Source of the DNA: Panorpa germanica
Lineage: Eukaryota > Arthropoda > Insecta > Mecoptera > Panorpidae
Assembly: GCA_963678705.1 (NCBI GenBank)
Contig: OY783208.1
Location: forward strand, 9,715,282 to 9,779,281
Length of the DNA stretch: 64,000 nucleotides
Direction: 5' to 3'
Positions 11,309-24,075 of the stretch are shown here, one piece after another; the first letter of the stretch is position 1, and the number at the start of each line of letters is the position of its first letter. Both the position numbers and the translations under genes were made by a program. The notes beneath the pieces were generated by a model. It was not told the origin of the DNA. It did no database searches and saw only the letters and a list, made by a program, of their open reading frames with translations.

Positions 11309-12177
11309 TCTAGCAAAAGTATAAGTTGTTTATTAACACAAACAAATGCATATACATACATATAATATGTTCTCCTTATACTGTTTTGAGGTTAGAATAG
11401 AACCAAATTATGTTTCTCTGTAGACAAAAGAAACAACATTTAATGCTTTTGTCCAAAAATTTCAATTTCCTCTGTTCAATTTCTACAATTAATTAGATGC
11501 AAATCGTATCACTCTGAATGGTGATTGGAATCCTATTATGGTACTACCACCTCTACTCAGATTTCAACATAACCACACCTCCAAACGACCGTACACGAGT
11601 AGAACACGAGCAATAACGACTTATATGCATATGCCCGTACAAGCAGACAGAGATCTTCACATAAAAATAAGTTGCAGTCATCTTGAATATACTTAATCTT
11701 CGTAAATGTTCAACTAACACGAAACTAATATTCTTGAAATCGTATAAATAAATCACACCTCTTTTATTATTTGTTTGTGTGGATTGTAATACATATACAT
11801 GGACTATGTAGCGGTAAGAGATAATATGCCCTCCCGAACACTGTCTAACTATTGTCTAACCGCTCTGTGATACGAGATTACTAAGATACGACAAATTGTT
11901 TGTAGGGCTTTCTCTCTCGCACACATTTTGATCACACTTTTGATCTATAGGAAACATAGACTATTCACACTCCATGTATATATGCTCTAAGAAAAATCAC
12001 AACACAAATACATATGTGTTGTGTTGTTTCTTATAACGCGATTTTATACTACGTACAACATATTACTCACATTTAAAAACTACTGTTTTATTGATTGAAT
12101 TTAATTTTTGTTTCTAGTGCAGTCAGAATAGCTTGATTAATAATTTGGTAAAATCTTCCTAATCAGTCTCCGCAGCC
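11309..12177. other. Intergenic; 5' region of the LRR gene
   Basis: No coding frame. A pyrimidine tract followed by AG at 12116-12117 is a plausible splice acceptor for a 5' untranslated exon reaching the ATG at 12178. The donor is not identified. The tract near 11940-11990 carries short similarity to the repeat at 9173. Confidence 0.4.
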
Positions 12178-13756
12178 ATGTTTATAACAAATCTGAATAG
12201 CCATTGCGTCAAGCGCGTGTTGACATTCCTAACGAAACAAGAGATCCTGAAATTCATGGAGTGTTTCCCGGAGTACCAGGATGTCTCGGATTTGTACTGG
12301 CAGATGCAGGGCGCAATCAGTTTTGAGAAAACTACTCCCAATGAGAGATTGACCATTCTAGGAAAAATGAGCATGTGCTTAAACTTAACAGAATTAAAAT
12401 TTACGAGATTTGAAATAGTAGAAAACATGAAATTTATTTTACATGCTATTGGACGCCATTTGCCAGCGTTGGAGGTACTGGATTTAGGATTAAGCATAGA
12501 ATTGACAGCTGAAAGAGAAGTTTTCTTGAAATCCTGCCACAAATTAAAATCATTGACTGCTCTTATTTCAATACACGATATGAACTATCCTCTAAGTGGT
12601 TTATTTTCTAGAAGAACCCAGCTAGAACATTTGAGCATTACTGGAAGTCCTCGTTCTTTTGCACAACGCGATGATTTATGTGGCGATTTAGCTTTTCTTC
12701 ATTTGAATGGTCACATTGACAGAGACGCTTTGGAGACAAGGCGAAATTTGTCGCGACAAGATACAATAAATAATTTCAGAACGTCATTCTTACGAAGTGT
12801 TATTGAAACACAAACCTCATTAAAGTCTTTCAAGATTGACTATGGAGACGACTTTATCTTAATAGAGCTGTTTTTCAACAACAATCAGCTGGAAGACGTC
12901 ACGTTAAGCGGATATTGCATAACTGGAGAATGCCTCGAATTTGTACCAATTGATGTAAGATGTCTAGATATAGGCCACTGCCCATTTATTACATACGACG
13001 ATTTATTTCAGATGCTTGACCATTTCACCCCTGAATCACTTACCTTGTATACTCGGAATCGTATACCATACCTGTTGCAACATATAGTAGATATGGTTCC
13101 AACTTTACAACATCTAGCACTATATTGCGATGATTATTATACACAGAGCCTACTAGCTCTAGGAGGATTAACACAGTTGAGAAGTCTTAGGTTGTTCGAT
13201 ATTGCAATAGGCCACAAACAAGAACTTCAAAGAATAACTGACAGTTGTGGGCATCTGAAACTCCTGGAAATAACAGGAAATGAGCTTGGTGTTAGCGAAG
13301 ACTTATTTACATCGATTGCAGAGCTACCAATACTAACAGAACTTTCAATTGGTTCTCATTGTGACAAATCCACAACAAAGTACACTTGATGCGCTGTCTT
13401 TCCACAAGTCGGTCTTTAACATCTGTAAGATTTGGGTATTGTTCTAGTTTTAGAAATGAAGGTGCTTTGACGTTGATTCGTGGTTCAAATGTTTTGACGG
13501 TAAGTTTCAAAATTAAACAAGTTCCATTTTCTACAAAACATAGTAACTGGTGTTTTGTTTGCAGAATTTGGAAGTGGAGGGATGGCATTTCACGGCGCAA
13601 CTAGTGGCCGAAATAAAGGAAGTGTTGACACAACAAGGAAACAGAACAAATGTTCTGCATGTGACGTTTAAGGATGTTCTATTTACCGCAAAGGTTTGTA
13701 CTAATGCAACAGGTTTGTCATTTGCAAAATACTTTATTTATTCACAAACTGTGTGA
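12178..13756 (+). CDS. F-box-like / leucine-rich-repeat protein, frameshifted
   Basis: The first frame runs 12178-13389 (403 codons). Its N-terminus (residues about 1-40, HCVKRVLTFLTKQEILKFME) resembles a diverged F-box, followed by irregular leucine-rich repeats (LPALEVLDLGLS, TLQHLALYC, LRSLRLFDI, LKLLEITGN). The LRR signal then continues in another frame from about 13380 (LTSVRFGYCSS). It is spliced over a 65-bp intron at 13500-13564 (GTAAGT...TTGTTTGCAG, phase 0) into NLEVEGWHFTAQLV and ends with TGA at 13754-13756, just before AATAAA. So one single-base indel near 13375-13385 splits an otherwise coherent gene. F-box/LRR proteins usually present substrates to SCF ubiquitin ligases; that role is inferred and the F-box call is weak. 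The indel may be a true mutation or an assembly error. Confidence 0.72.
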
Positions 13757-13879
13757 AATAAATGGGAGAAATTGAATCTTTTACATGAGTCGTCCAGAAT
13801 CACAGTGGCTTGTTGTTGGTTTTGTGAAACTGAGAAATAAAAATAATATCACCTTGTAATTAATTTAATAAAATTAAAT

Positions 13880-14812
13880 TTTTATATAACTATGATACAG
13901 ATGGCCTTCAGAACCTCAAATGTTCAATTTCTTTTTAATAACTCGTTATATTTTAGCAGATATTAACAAATAAAATAGTCATTTCTTTCTCTTAATTATT
14001 AAAGGAATTCAAAGTAATAGAACATTCAAATACATGTACGTCACGTCCGCTAAATTGCTATCTCTTTTGTATAATAGAGCGTAAAAGAGAGAAAGGACGA
14101 AAACCAACACTAGCACCATCTATAGTCTAAACATCCGTTTTGGAATTTCTTATTAGAAATTGTTGATGCACGTGTCATTTATATCCTTCCCTTTGCCCCC
14201 ACTTTAAGACACTCTGATTCTCTTTTATCTAAACATCTTCATAGCTTAATCTCGTCCATTCTTCCTGCACTGCGGATACATCGCGCGACAACAATCAATT
14301 CAATCCGAATCTAATTCTTATTGACAAATTTTATTATCTGTCCAACTGCCTCCAAACATTTCACATTCCTTTCATTCTTTACAAACTCGTTTCTTTCCTG
14401 TTATCAACAAACAGCATTGTTTTAGTCACACCAAGTGAAAATAAAGAAATTAAATTGAACATTGTATCAGCTTAACAAGTGAATTAATGATATTTAAATT
14501 AAAGCAAGTTTTGTTTTGGTCCAAACTGATTTACAACTAGTTACGTTACGTCAAAGCAAGATCACCAACGCGTTGATTCTTGACTTCGTTCCAGATAGAA
14601 TACTTAACACTATCTTGCTGCCTATCCCTTAATAGTGCGACATGTTACGTCATAATTATGCGATCTGTAGCGCTAAAACTACAATTCAAATTTTTAATTG
14701 CTATATCTTTGTCAACATTTAGATATTTATTAAAACAAAAACGCCAATATGCATTTATTAACATCTATTACAATCAACAATAGAAAAATCGATCGCTTAA
14801 AAATATGTACTC
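13880..14812. repeat. Family A MITE-like remnants
   Basis: The left-arm type sequence at about 13905-14080 (acctcaaatgttcaatttct, aactcgttatattttagcag) and the right-arm type at about 14655-14810 (agcgctaaaactacaattc, aacgccaatatgcatttatt) are separated by some 550 bp of unrelated DNA. They may be one element with an insertion or two fragments. The open frame at 14580-14783 lies inside the right arm and is not a gene. Confidence 0.45.
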
Positions 14813-16589
14813 AGGCCGTTTGTGTTAAATAACATAACAAAATAACTGGTACAACCTGTTTAACAAACTTTTTGTACTAAACGCTTAAAATTTGCATTTG
14901 ATGTTGGCAACCATCTTTGATTCTGTCAAAGGTAATTAGTTCGTTTTCTTTTTGTAATATTTTAGGCAGATTATGGCAAAGTAACTAACCAACTGTGATT
15001 CTGTATAGCATATTTGGTATCACAAACCTTATTTATCATTACGCAGAGCTTAGCTTAAATACAATTGTATATTAAACTCAACTTTTAATTTTACATTAAT
15101 AAGTCAACTAGTCTGGAGTACTCACCCACTATTATTTATATGTTTGTTGAAACGGGATGGTAAGGGTGCGTTCACTAAGCGTTCACAACAATCACGCTCT
15201 CCACCGCAGTGTTTCCCGTTCCACTTGCTTGGGAGCGTTGCAAGCATACACTCAAGTAGAACGGATTGGTGTTGAAAGGTTTTGAGCGTTGAAATAATAA
15301 GGATTGATATTGTTGATTAAATAGCTCTGTAGCAAAAGCTATATCTACAAACAAAATAAATATGTCATGAAAGAAATATATTCTAAATGATAATAAGCAA
15401 TGGTATTTATTAAGTTAGGTTATGGTATGAGGAAAAGTTTATAAATGGCAGTTAAATATGAATTAAAATTAATTTTATTAAGCTTATTTAACATAATTAT
15501 ATAATAAAATATATCTATCCGAATTATATAAAGTAATATTTTCTGTCATTGTCATTTTTAAATTTTGCGTTATGTTTAAACATTGCGCCAAAATGCTCAA
15601 GAACGACCACTACGACCCAACTCTTCAGATGGAATTTCAACTCCAACATTTGCAAATGCGGATATCGCCTTTATACGTAATTCGCGAAATGTTGGCATAT
15701 GGCATCAAAATTTCATTCTTAGAGTTTTATTCTTAAACTCCAATTGAATTACTTAATGCGTTACTTAAGAATTAATATAAATCCTATTAAGTAGGTTAGT
15801 GTAATTAAACATTTGGCAATTTACTTAGCTCCATTGTGTGTTCAAAAAGTTTAAACATTATTTTGGTTATTACATAATTGTTATTGTATATTGCCAGTTC
15901 AAGTAGTATCTAAAATTACCGAATCAGTTGCTTTGTTATTTTAAAAATAATTTTAACTTTTCGTTGTAAAATACATACATATAAACATAACATATAAAAA
16001 ATTTGAATTCCTGATTTTTGAACCTTCTATATATGCCGTACCACGCGCGCGGCTTAGGGTCTTTTGTTAGCGAAAAAAATTAAGTTGACATTGTACGCAA
16101 GTCGAGTCAAAATTGTGCTCGTAACTCGATTTATTCGTAGCTAGAGGCGTTCGTAACCCGAGTTCGAGTTATCAATGTACTTCGTCGAGACTGCAGACAA
16201 CTACACCTTGCTAGGACTATAGGACTTCACCAAATTGTTTACTGGGAAATCATATCAGACCCTAAGTCTTTACATTATATTTATTTATTTAATTTACAAA
16301 GTATTTATATTTATATTGCAAACATAAGAGCATAACTGAACACTCAGCTGTAATTTTGAAAATACCTTTCAATTTAATGAGCAATACTAAATTTAATTTA
16401 ACCTTAATCATTTCCGGGTTTTAAATATTCAAAATACATAAGCCTTGCCGCTTTTCGCATTTACAAAGACAATTGCATTCTATCTTAATTTGGCAACAGC
16501 ATATTTTGGAATCTTTTAAAACCTGGAAAGTCAAAAGCACACACTAAATTTGAATTGACCGGCCTGTACTACTCACCAACTAGAGTGGA
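14813..16589. other. Intergenic, nothing recognised
   Basis: AT-rich, with no open frame over 60 codons. A more GC-balanced patch at 15160-15290 (gcgttcac..., gggagcgttgcaagc) has no coding frame or clear hairpin that I can support. Confidence 0.45.
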
Positions 16590-16820
16590 CACTAATTCCA
16601 ATCATAATGACAAAATCTGCTTACACAATTTCAATCAATTTGAATTAAAAGCGACTTTGCATACAAATTTTAAATTGTTAACGCTTTGCTCATAATATAG
16701 ATATCAAATTGTATTTCACTTTGAAAAGTTGATGCGAACTACAATTGATTTTTTGTGTTATTGCCCAACTTGTAAAACAATATAATTGAAATGTACGAGT
16801 AACTAGAAGTTTACTGGAAT
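16590..16820. repeat. Second copy of the 5581-5835 interspersed repeat
   Basis: It shares ordered words with 5581-5835: 'ttgaattaaaagcgact', 'ttgttaacgctttgct', 'atttcac', 'cacttgtaaaacaat' and 'atgtacgagtaact'. Divergence is high, so it is an old repeat of unknown class. Confidence 0.5.
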
Positions 16821-17317
16821 AATCCTGTTATTCGGACTAGATACATAATTTCAAAACAACAAAACACTGTATAAGCTACTGTTATTATCCAGACCCAATG
16901 TCCGTAAAATCACAATTTTAACCGCAACTACCCTACAAACATTTCTTCGTATCGTATTAATGTCGAATAACCTGATTACAATTTAAGTCAGATGTTTCGA
17001 AGCACGTTCTAAGCCACAGTTAGGTTATAAGACTTAGCAACAGGTTTTAAAACATTCGCCTCTGTTTTTGATCCGAAATGCATTCGAAACGGATACTATT
17101 TTTTTGGTGTTGTCCATAAGTTTTCAAATATCGCCCCAATGTCGATTCCTATATTAGAGCGAATTCTAGAATATCGTATTCGAACTTTATACGCTTTGAA
17201 TCCAAATTGTTTGTAGGGTAGAAACGATCTCCATGTATCATAAACTCTAAACCCTTCGACGTATTTATATATTATTTCACTATTCCACCAAAATTAGAAA
17301 CAATTTGAAATATAATC
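16821..17317. other. Intergenic, nothing recognised
   Basis: No gene, RNA or clear repeat seen. Confidence 0.4.
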
Positions 17318-17939
17318 TCGGCGCTGCTGAGAACCAGGAAATATTTCAAAACAGAAACCACCAAAAGATGAGTTAAACTAAACTATAGTTCCGCCCGCTG
17401 CTATTAAAAACTCCACTAGATATTCCCTAATGTTGAAAGTAGATGCCTGTATAAATATCAAAAAACATTCGTGGAATTCTAATTGCAAATGATTTTATTT
17501 AACATGAAAACATACAAAGTAAACTCTCACAAAATAAATTTTCAACTTTTGTTATACGAGTATAAACTCTATGAATTAATGATTCTTTTTTAACATTGTC
17601 AAAAGCTGATTTCAATTCATCGTCATTGGCTAGGAAATAATTTTTACTAAAGCTGAACAAGAAAATAAAAAAAATCAACATATAAATATTAAGTTAATTT
17701 TATATAAAATTTAGTTAGAGGTTTACATATTATTTGTTATAGATTTAAAATAAAATATTTAATGAAATTTAAATAATAAATTTTTTAATATAAATTGAAC
17801 TAAAGGGTAGAAAAAGTTGCTCACAAAGTAATAAGCTCGTCATATTTACTAAACACCCTTTTATAGTAAAACCCAAGCAAATATCAATTAAAATTAGATT
17901 AGGAAAACAACATGATTTCCTCAATCGTGTGAACACACC
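17318..17939. repeat. Duplicated 3' flank of zinc-finger gene 2
   Basis: Colinear with about 727-1303 below gene 1: 'accaggaaatatt', 'gttgaaagtagatgc', 'gtaaactctcacaaaata' and 'aaattgaactaaagggta' all recur in order. This shows that the zinc-finger unit was duplicated with its downstream DNA. Confidence 0.65.
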
Positions 17940-18784
17940 TTAGACAGTATTATTTAAATGCATATTTTGATGTTGTTTTAAATAACTAGCACTTGTAAAA
18001 CGTTTATCACATTTATTGCAAGAAAATGAATTTAAATCTAAAAGCGTGCTTTTATGTAGAAGTAAATTATGCGCTCGACTAAACGTTATCGAGCAGACAT
18101 CACAAGAAAATGGTTTTATACCAAAATGTGATTTTTTATGTTGCATTAAATGATGCGCTTGACTAAACGTTTTCGTACAGACATCGCAAGAAAATGACTT
18201 TATACCTAAATGTGAGTTCTTATGTAGTTTTAAACTACTTGCGCGAATAAACGTTTTATTACACTCGTTACAGGAATGTATTTTTTTGTTGAATGGACAC
18301 ACAAATGTTTAGCGATTTCTACCTTATTCTCAAAAGATTTGTTAAATACATCACAGATATAAGGCATCACCTTCGTCTTAAATGTTTCACTTTGTTGTTC
18401 TTCTCTGTTCAACGGTTCAATGAGTTTATCAGCTATGGAATCTGCGTGTCCCCTGCAACTAGGTGATGTACTAAAGTGCTGCTCAACTCCAGTTAAGTCT
18501 AGGGGCAAATCATTGTAATTATCACCGAGCAAATGAGGTGAATCAACATATGGCTTAAATTTATGAAAGTAGTCTCTCAGTGATAAACCCGCAGCTGCCG
18601 CTGATCTATCGGCGGGTTTTTCTTTAATTTCTGTTTTCATTTCCTCACATGGCGCTGATTCTTTGACGACCCGTCTCTCCTTTACTTCTATATTCCTATC
18701 TTCGTTTGTTATTTCTGTTTCCATGGGTTCATTCAACTCCAAATCATTTTCCAGATTTATTGCCCGTGGTTTATAATCCTCCAT
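17940..18784 (-). pseudogene. C2H2 zinc-finger gene 2, split by a homopolymer frameshift
   Basis: The N-terminal frame (18784 down to 18230) gives the family's MEDYKP start, an IKEK motif at residues 53-56, PLDLT at 94-98 and a first finger whose second cysteine is Phe (CDVFNKSF). After HSTKK the frame breaks, and the finger frame resumes as IHSCNECNKTF down to 17940. The break is in a run of seven T (plus strand, about 18281-18287), where relic 3 has eight, so a single-base loss explains it. The four later fingers include one with its last His changed to Leu (HKSTL). With the frame joined it would be a five-finger protein with two damaged fingers. A homopolymer sequencing error could also cause the split. 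Confidence 0.75.
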
Positions 18785-19035
18785 TTTAATACAACAATTT
18801 TACCGTTTACTGAAAATAAAAATAATTTTTATTAAATAAAGTAAAAAAGAATGTAAATAAGTAAGGTTAAGTCGAGGTAATAGAAAAACATATGCTATAA
18901 TAGAAATTTAAACAAAACATAATAAAAATAAATAAAAAAGATTTTAATAATTTGTTTGTTTATATTTAACAGTTTTTGTTCATTATAGAAAAATAAGAAG
19001 TAAAAAATAAAGTCTTACAATAATAAAAACGTAAA

Positions 19036-19203
19036 ATGTCTTTACGTACCAAATAATACACTATACTTAGATATCCGATGCAGTTTCTTATCGTACAAAA
19101 TTAACTAAATAAGACTTATATGCAATGTGTTGTAGTTTCATGCTATCTCTTCAAAAACTGTTAAATGAAAGTATTTTAGGTGCTGTCAACTTGAAACACA
19201 ACG
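19036..19203 (-). promoter_or_regulatory. Conserved upstream block of zinc-finger gene 2
   Basis: The same block as at 2332-2502, 252 bp before the start codon: atgtctttacgtaccaaata, gatgcagtttcttatcgtac, gacttatatgcaatgtgttg, atctcttcaaaaactgtta and gctgtcaac. Similarity is strong and runs past each side more weakly. Confidence 0.45.
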
Positions 19204-19789
19204 CACAACTCAGACTGTGAACTGTGAACATATCATTCCAATCTATTTGTAATTTGTAAAAGGAAATTTAGTTGGTGCGCATGCGTCGCTAGTAATGTAA
19301 ATATTGGCAGTTCGATAGTAGGACAAAATTGAATATGGAATAATAGAAAATGCTGTTTTTAATAACAATTAGTAATAGAAATTGTTTTTACTTGTTTATT
19401 TTTGACAAACTAACAGTGAACTTCTTTTAAAAATAATTTTTACTGCATTTGGACAGATTGTCTCATTTTGGAAGTTACTGTTTTTTTAAATTTAAAAACA
19501 TTGGACTTTGTAAGGTTAAAAAAAACACAAAAAACGTAAATAGAATTCTAAATTAAAAATGTCGCAGGGAATGATTACGCATATTTCCATAAGCTATACT
19601 GTTTAAATTAAATACAAAATTAAAACGGTGAGTGGTAGTGATCTTTATAATAATAGAAAAATCTTCACAACACTTTAGAGGGAGTTATGATCTTAAAGAC
19701 AAACATAGAATACAGATTAAAATTTTTGTTTTCAAAATGGCAGCTGAATGGCCGCCTAATGTTTGATTCAATGGTTAAGGACGTTTATT

Positions 19790-20135
19790 AAACGGACCAA
19801 ACGTTTTACAGAAAATTACAATACATGTTACGTCACATATAGCAAATATGCAATCTCTTCTATATAACAGAAACGCATACGAGTGTGTGTGTGTGATTCG
19901 TCGTTTACTACTAACAGCTGAGTTGTGTATCCCATGAAGTAATATATAACGAAGGTTGCCGACAAGGAAAAATAATCTCGTTTACTTATTTCTTCTGTGA
20001 CTTATTATGCATATCTATCTAAAACATCGGCAAAACTGAAATTCAAATTTGATATAGCTATAGCTCCGTAAACATTTGAATACGTAAAAAAATAAAAACG
20101 CCAATATACATATATTAACATTTTAGTTAGTGCTT
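19790..20135. repeat. Family A MITE-like fragment (middle plus right arm)
   Basis: Contains the conserved middle (cagaaacgcatacgagtgtg, agctgagttgtgtatcccat, aacgaaggtt) and right arm (ttgatatagctatagctccg, aaaaacgccaatatac). The terminal inverted repeats are missing. Confidence 0.5.
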
Positions 20136-21064
20136 TCTTTCCTGTTTAAAAAAAAGGTGTTTAATACTTTCAAATTAGTTTTACAGGGTCTAATTGTGAG
20201 AGTCTACATTAACCTAAAATTCATAATATTGTGGCAACATTTGCAGACCCGATAAAGGGAATTAAATGGAATCAGCTTTTTATATCTTTTTCTATAACTA
20301 TTTTAATGTAAGTATAGAGACCTTTTGTTTTGAATCTTATCAAAAAACTATTTCACTCTTGTATATTCTATGGCGCTTTTAATAGAGTCAAGACACGCAC
20401 ACATCTTTATGTAATAAACATGATACCACTTTTTATTTACAATTAGGCAATATTCATGGTTGAAGTTGGGCGTCCGCACATGAGGCGACTGATTGCAAAC
20501 CTTAGTCCGAATCTGCCCGAACCGAATGAGAATGGAACTGTGTTGTTAATGAGAGAACAAACGTGTATACGAGTCAGAGAAATCACACGCCATGAACGAA
20601 ACTAATATTTTATTAACGCGAGTTGAATTGAAAATGAAGAGGTTCAAGAAATATTCAGGCTATACTCCCAAATAGATTATCAGCTTTTTAAGGGTTTTGC
20701 TTTAATAATACATTGAGTGGATCTAAATTATCTTAAGTATAAAAATAAAAAATTTTAGCAGGCAATTGTAGAATGCAATTGAAGTTGAACAGCGGTGCCA
20801 TATTTTCTAGTTAAATGGTAAATACGCAAAACGTCCGCCATATTTTGCTAAACAAATCTTCCATTTTCATTTTGTTTTGAAAGTTTGTAACGCAACTTGT
20901 GTTCAACTAAGTTGTCATCAAGAAAGTTCTTAAATCTGTTTTACTTGTCAAAATGTGACCCACTTCAAATAAACTGAACATGTATTAATTTGTGACGCTG
21001 CGTACAATTGTCTTTTACATTAGTAAGAAGGAAATAGCTATAACACAGCATGTTACTTTGCAGA
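20136..21064. other. Intergenic, nothing recognised
   Basis: No open frame with a recognisable domain and no clear repeat boundary. Confidence 0.4.
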
Positions 21065-21240
21065 AATATAACAATTGGGTTGTAAACCATAACTGCATTA
21101 ATATAAAACTTCAGTGTGTATTGATAAAGTTTCTAATCAAAACCTCAAATATCCAATTATTTTTATTCAGTTCGCAATATTATAGAAGTTATTAACGATT
21201 TTTTGCCTGTAATAATTAAAGAGTTGAGTTTCCATGTTAA
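21065..21240. repeat. Family A MITE-like left-arm fragment
   Basis: Starts attgggttgtaaaccata near 21074 like the left end at 10836, then aacctcaaatatccaatta and gaagttattaacg. The right arm is absent. Confidence 0.45.
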
Positions 21241-21486
21241 ATTGGAACATTAGGAATAATATAATAGGTGGATGACAATCTGCCGATGTTAACGATAGAA
21301 TGAATCAACGGCTGCTTTCTGTAACGTGGCGGATAATGGCAACAAAACCGATAATGTCTTTTTTTTAAGTTATTCTGCATTAATTTTGTATAACTTTTTA
21401 GCTTATTCAGCCTACTTGCTATTCTAAAATACAAAAAAATATTACATTGTTGAATACATAAAATTACTTAAGGCTATATATAGTAA

Positions 21487-22555
21487 CTAGCTGTCCCGGC
21501 CACGCGTTGCTGTGACTAACGTTTTTGTCATATTACATTACATAGCGCCATCTATTGAATATTTACTCAATCTAGTCAACAGATTTCGATTTACTCAACA
21601 GAATATTTACTCAATCTAGTCAACAGATGTCGCCATCATCGTCGCCCGATGTCATATGTCATATACAGATAATTAATAGACAAATAATTAGCAATAAGAT
21701 AAATAAATTGAGATGTAAGCTATCCTATCTTTCAAGTTGGGTCAAACTGCACACGGTGTACAAATTTCATTAAAATCGGTTAAGTAGTTTAGGAGTCCAT
21801 AGCGGACAACACAGTGACACGTAATTTATATATATTAAGAAGATTAATAATCTACATGAAAACAAAAAAGTGTTATTATTGTGTAACTAAATACTATCCT
21901 AAAACAAATAAAGTACCTACTATATAGAAAACAACTACAAAATGAAACTGTGTTTAAAAAGTAATATTACGATGATAATTATATCGCATAAACAAATTAG
22001 CGCTGCATTCAACCGTTCAGTAGGGAGCCGACCGCGCGAGTGAGCCGCGCGGCATGGTATCTCGTTGAGCTACACCCCCCTCCCGGCTTACCCGCAAGCA
22101 CCGCCTCTCTCCCGCCGCGCCGGCCAGCGCAGAGAGCGAGTTGGTTTTGTTTGGGAGTTATTTATCATTGTAATCTTTAAAGTTTTTTGTTGAAATACCA
22201 TAAAAACGGTTTTTGTGAGTTAATCTTAAAAGATAGACATATACTATCGCGGACTGTTTTTTAGATCATTAAAAGAGCTATTATTCTTTAATACATATTT
22301 TTTGTGTATCTTGAACCGTTTTCACGGCGCACGCAACGGAAGGCTTCAAAGATGAAATAATTTCTCCCGTTTTTTACATATTTACCACTATATCTTTGCT
22401 CCTATTGGTCGTAGCGTGATGTTATATAGCCTATAGCCTTCCTCGATAACTGGACTATCCAACACAAAAAGAATTATTCAATTCGAACCAGTAGTTTCGG
22501 AGATTAGCGCGTTCAAACAAACAAACTCTGTCGCTTTATAATATTATAAGTATAG
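21487..22555 (-). mobile_element. Non-autonomous Helitron (Lep1-like), minus strand
   Basis: On the minus strand the element starts TCTATACTTATAATATTATA at 22555 and ends cgtggccgggacagCTAG at 21487. It is flanked by A on the 5' side and T on the 3' side, the Helitron signature of insertion between A and T without target duplication. It has no coding capacity. A GC-rich patch at about 22020-22130 contrasts with the AT-rich surroundings. It is nearly identical to the copy at 59387-60637 apart from a 184-bp duplication in that copy. Assignment to the lepidopteran Lep1 type rests on memory of the terminal sequences. I could not confirm the 3' hairpin. Confidence 0.8.
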
Positions 22556-22557
22556 AT

Positions 22558-22628
<71 letters not shown>

Positions 22629-22642
22629 TATATATATATATA
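22556..22642. repeat. (AT)n microsatellite
   Basis: A long AT run interrupted once by 'gc' near 22627. It lies between the Helitron end and the 3' end of the LINE fragment on the minus strand, so it may be the LINE's tail or its target. Confidence 0.9.
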
Positions 22643-22659
22643 AACTTAGCAATTATATG

Positions 22660-23930
22660 TACATCATTATTTGCTTAATCTAAGTTATAATAAATTACAA
22701 ATTTTAATTAATATGAATTTTAGTGTTTAAGAAAAATAATACATAAAGATTCTCTATACATGTTATATATCAATTCCATTGTCAAATATGAACTCAATTA
22801 CACTCTTTGCAGAGGCACTATTTATATCGAAAATTAAACTTATCACGTTCACTGGCAACCTGATAGACATAAAGCATAAGCATAAGTATAAAGTATTCCA
22901 TAAGTAGTCGACTGCCTGCTTTTTAAGTTTACATCCTAGTATCATGTGATCTATAGTACCTTCCTCTTTACAGACGCAATTAGAAGATTGTTATATTTTT
23001 ATTTTCGCTGGGTGTGATGGGACTTTATAATGACCTCATCTTAGTCGGCATATTGTATAAATGAATTTTCTAGATAAATTTTTATTGATCCACATATCGT
23101 CTTTAATTTTATTGTTGAGAAGGAAAAATGTTTTACCTGTGGTTTGGTTTACCTCCGTATGCATTATTTGCCAGTCCATAAATGCTTTTTCCTTAATGAT
23201 AATTTTTATATTATTTAAGGAAAAGTTTAGGTCAACTAAATTACCGTTCGTACAAGCTTCCTTCGCTAACTTATCTGCTGTTTCGTTGCCTAAAATTCTA
23301 GAATGACCTGGTACCCATAAAAATTTTACGTTTACTCCACTCTTTTTCAGTTTGCAATATATTTCTTTTATTTTACAAATTTTACTGTTAATATTGTTTT
23401 TAAAGTTGTTATTATTTATAGCTGCTAATACACTATATGCATCTGTAACTATTAATGTGTTAGACTCTTTAGTGTTTTTAATTATCTTCATCGTTTTCAA
23501 CGTAGCTATAAGTTCAGCATTAAATAACATTGATATATTATTTAACTTTAACTGATATTGCTTGTTTGTTGTAGAGTTGTATAAACCATCTGTATACCAT
23601 ATATCCCATTTTATGTTTTCAGTGCATATATTATTGGTATATATATTATAGTATTGTCGTCTTTCTTCTTGAAATATTTAATTTCGGTATCTGCTATCTA
23701 TAGGTATATTTTTGTAATGGTTGTAGCTTATTAAAAGAACGGGTTGGTTTTTGTATACATTTTGAAGTTCATCTATTCTAGATATGATATTTTGATAATT
23801 GCTTTAGATTATATTGATGAAGAAATTGTCACTTAATATCAGTCTTCTAATTTCTTGAGGTGGCATAGTGGTTTCCAGGTTAAGAATCTGTGTAGTAGTA
23901 GAACCCGTTGCACCTATTATTAATAAAATT
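22660..23930 (-). mobile_element. 5'-truncated, decayed I-like LINE fragment
   Basis: Minus-strand remnant of a second subfamily related to the LINE at 26350. From 23930 downward it encodes the end of the RT thumb (TTTQILNLETTMPPQEIRR), then RNase H (IWYTDG, TLIVTDAYSVL and WVPGHSRILGNETADKLAKEA in the frame at 23530-23036). It then runs through a TGA and a TAA into the C-terminal Cys/His motif (CVCKEEG..DHMILGC) and ends at DNGIDI near 22763. The two in-frame stops and a small deletion after IWYTDG make it inactive. Its 3' side abuts the AT microsatellite. Confidence 0.8.
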
Positions 23931-24075
23931 AACAAAAAAATCATTAGAATTCTAATATAAATCGAACAAAAGAGTAGTAATTATTAAACACCCTTCTATA
24001 GTAAAACTGCAGCGAAGATAAATTAAAATTAGTTTAGGAAATCAAAACACGGTCTACTCAACCGTTTGAGCACAC

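Noticed and set aside
22556..22642. AT run as an origin or regulatory site
   Set aside because: Simple microsatellite next to a LINE end; nothing supports another role.
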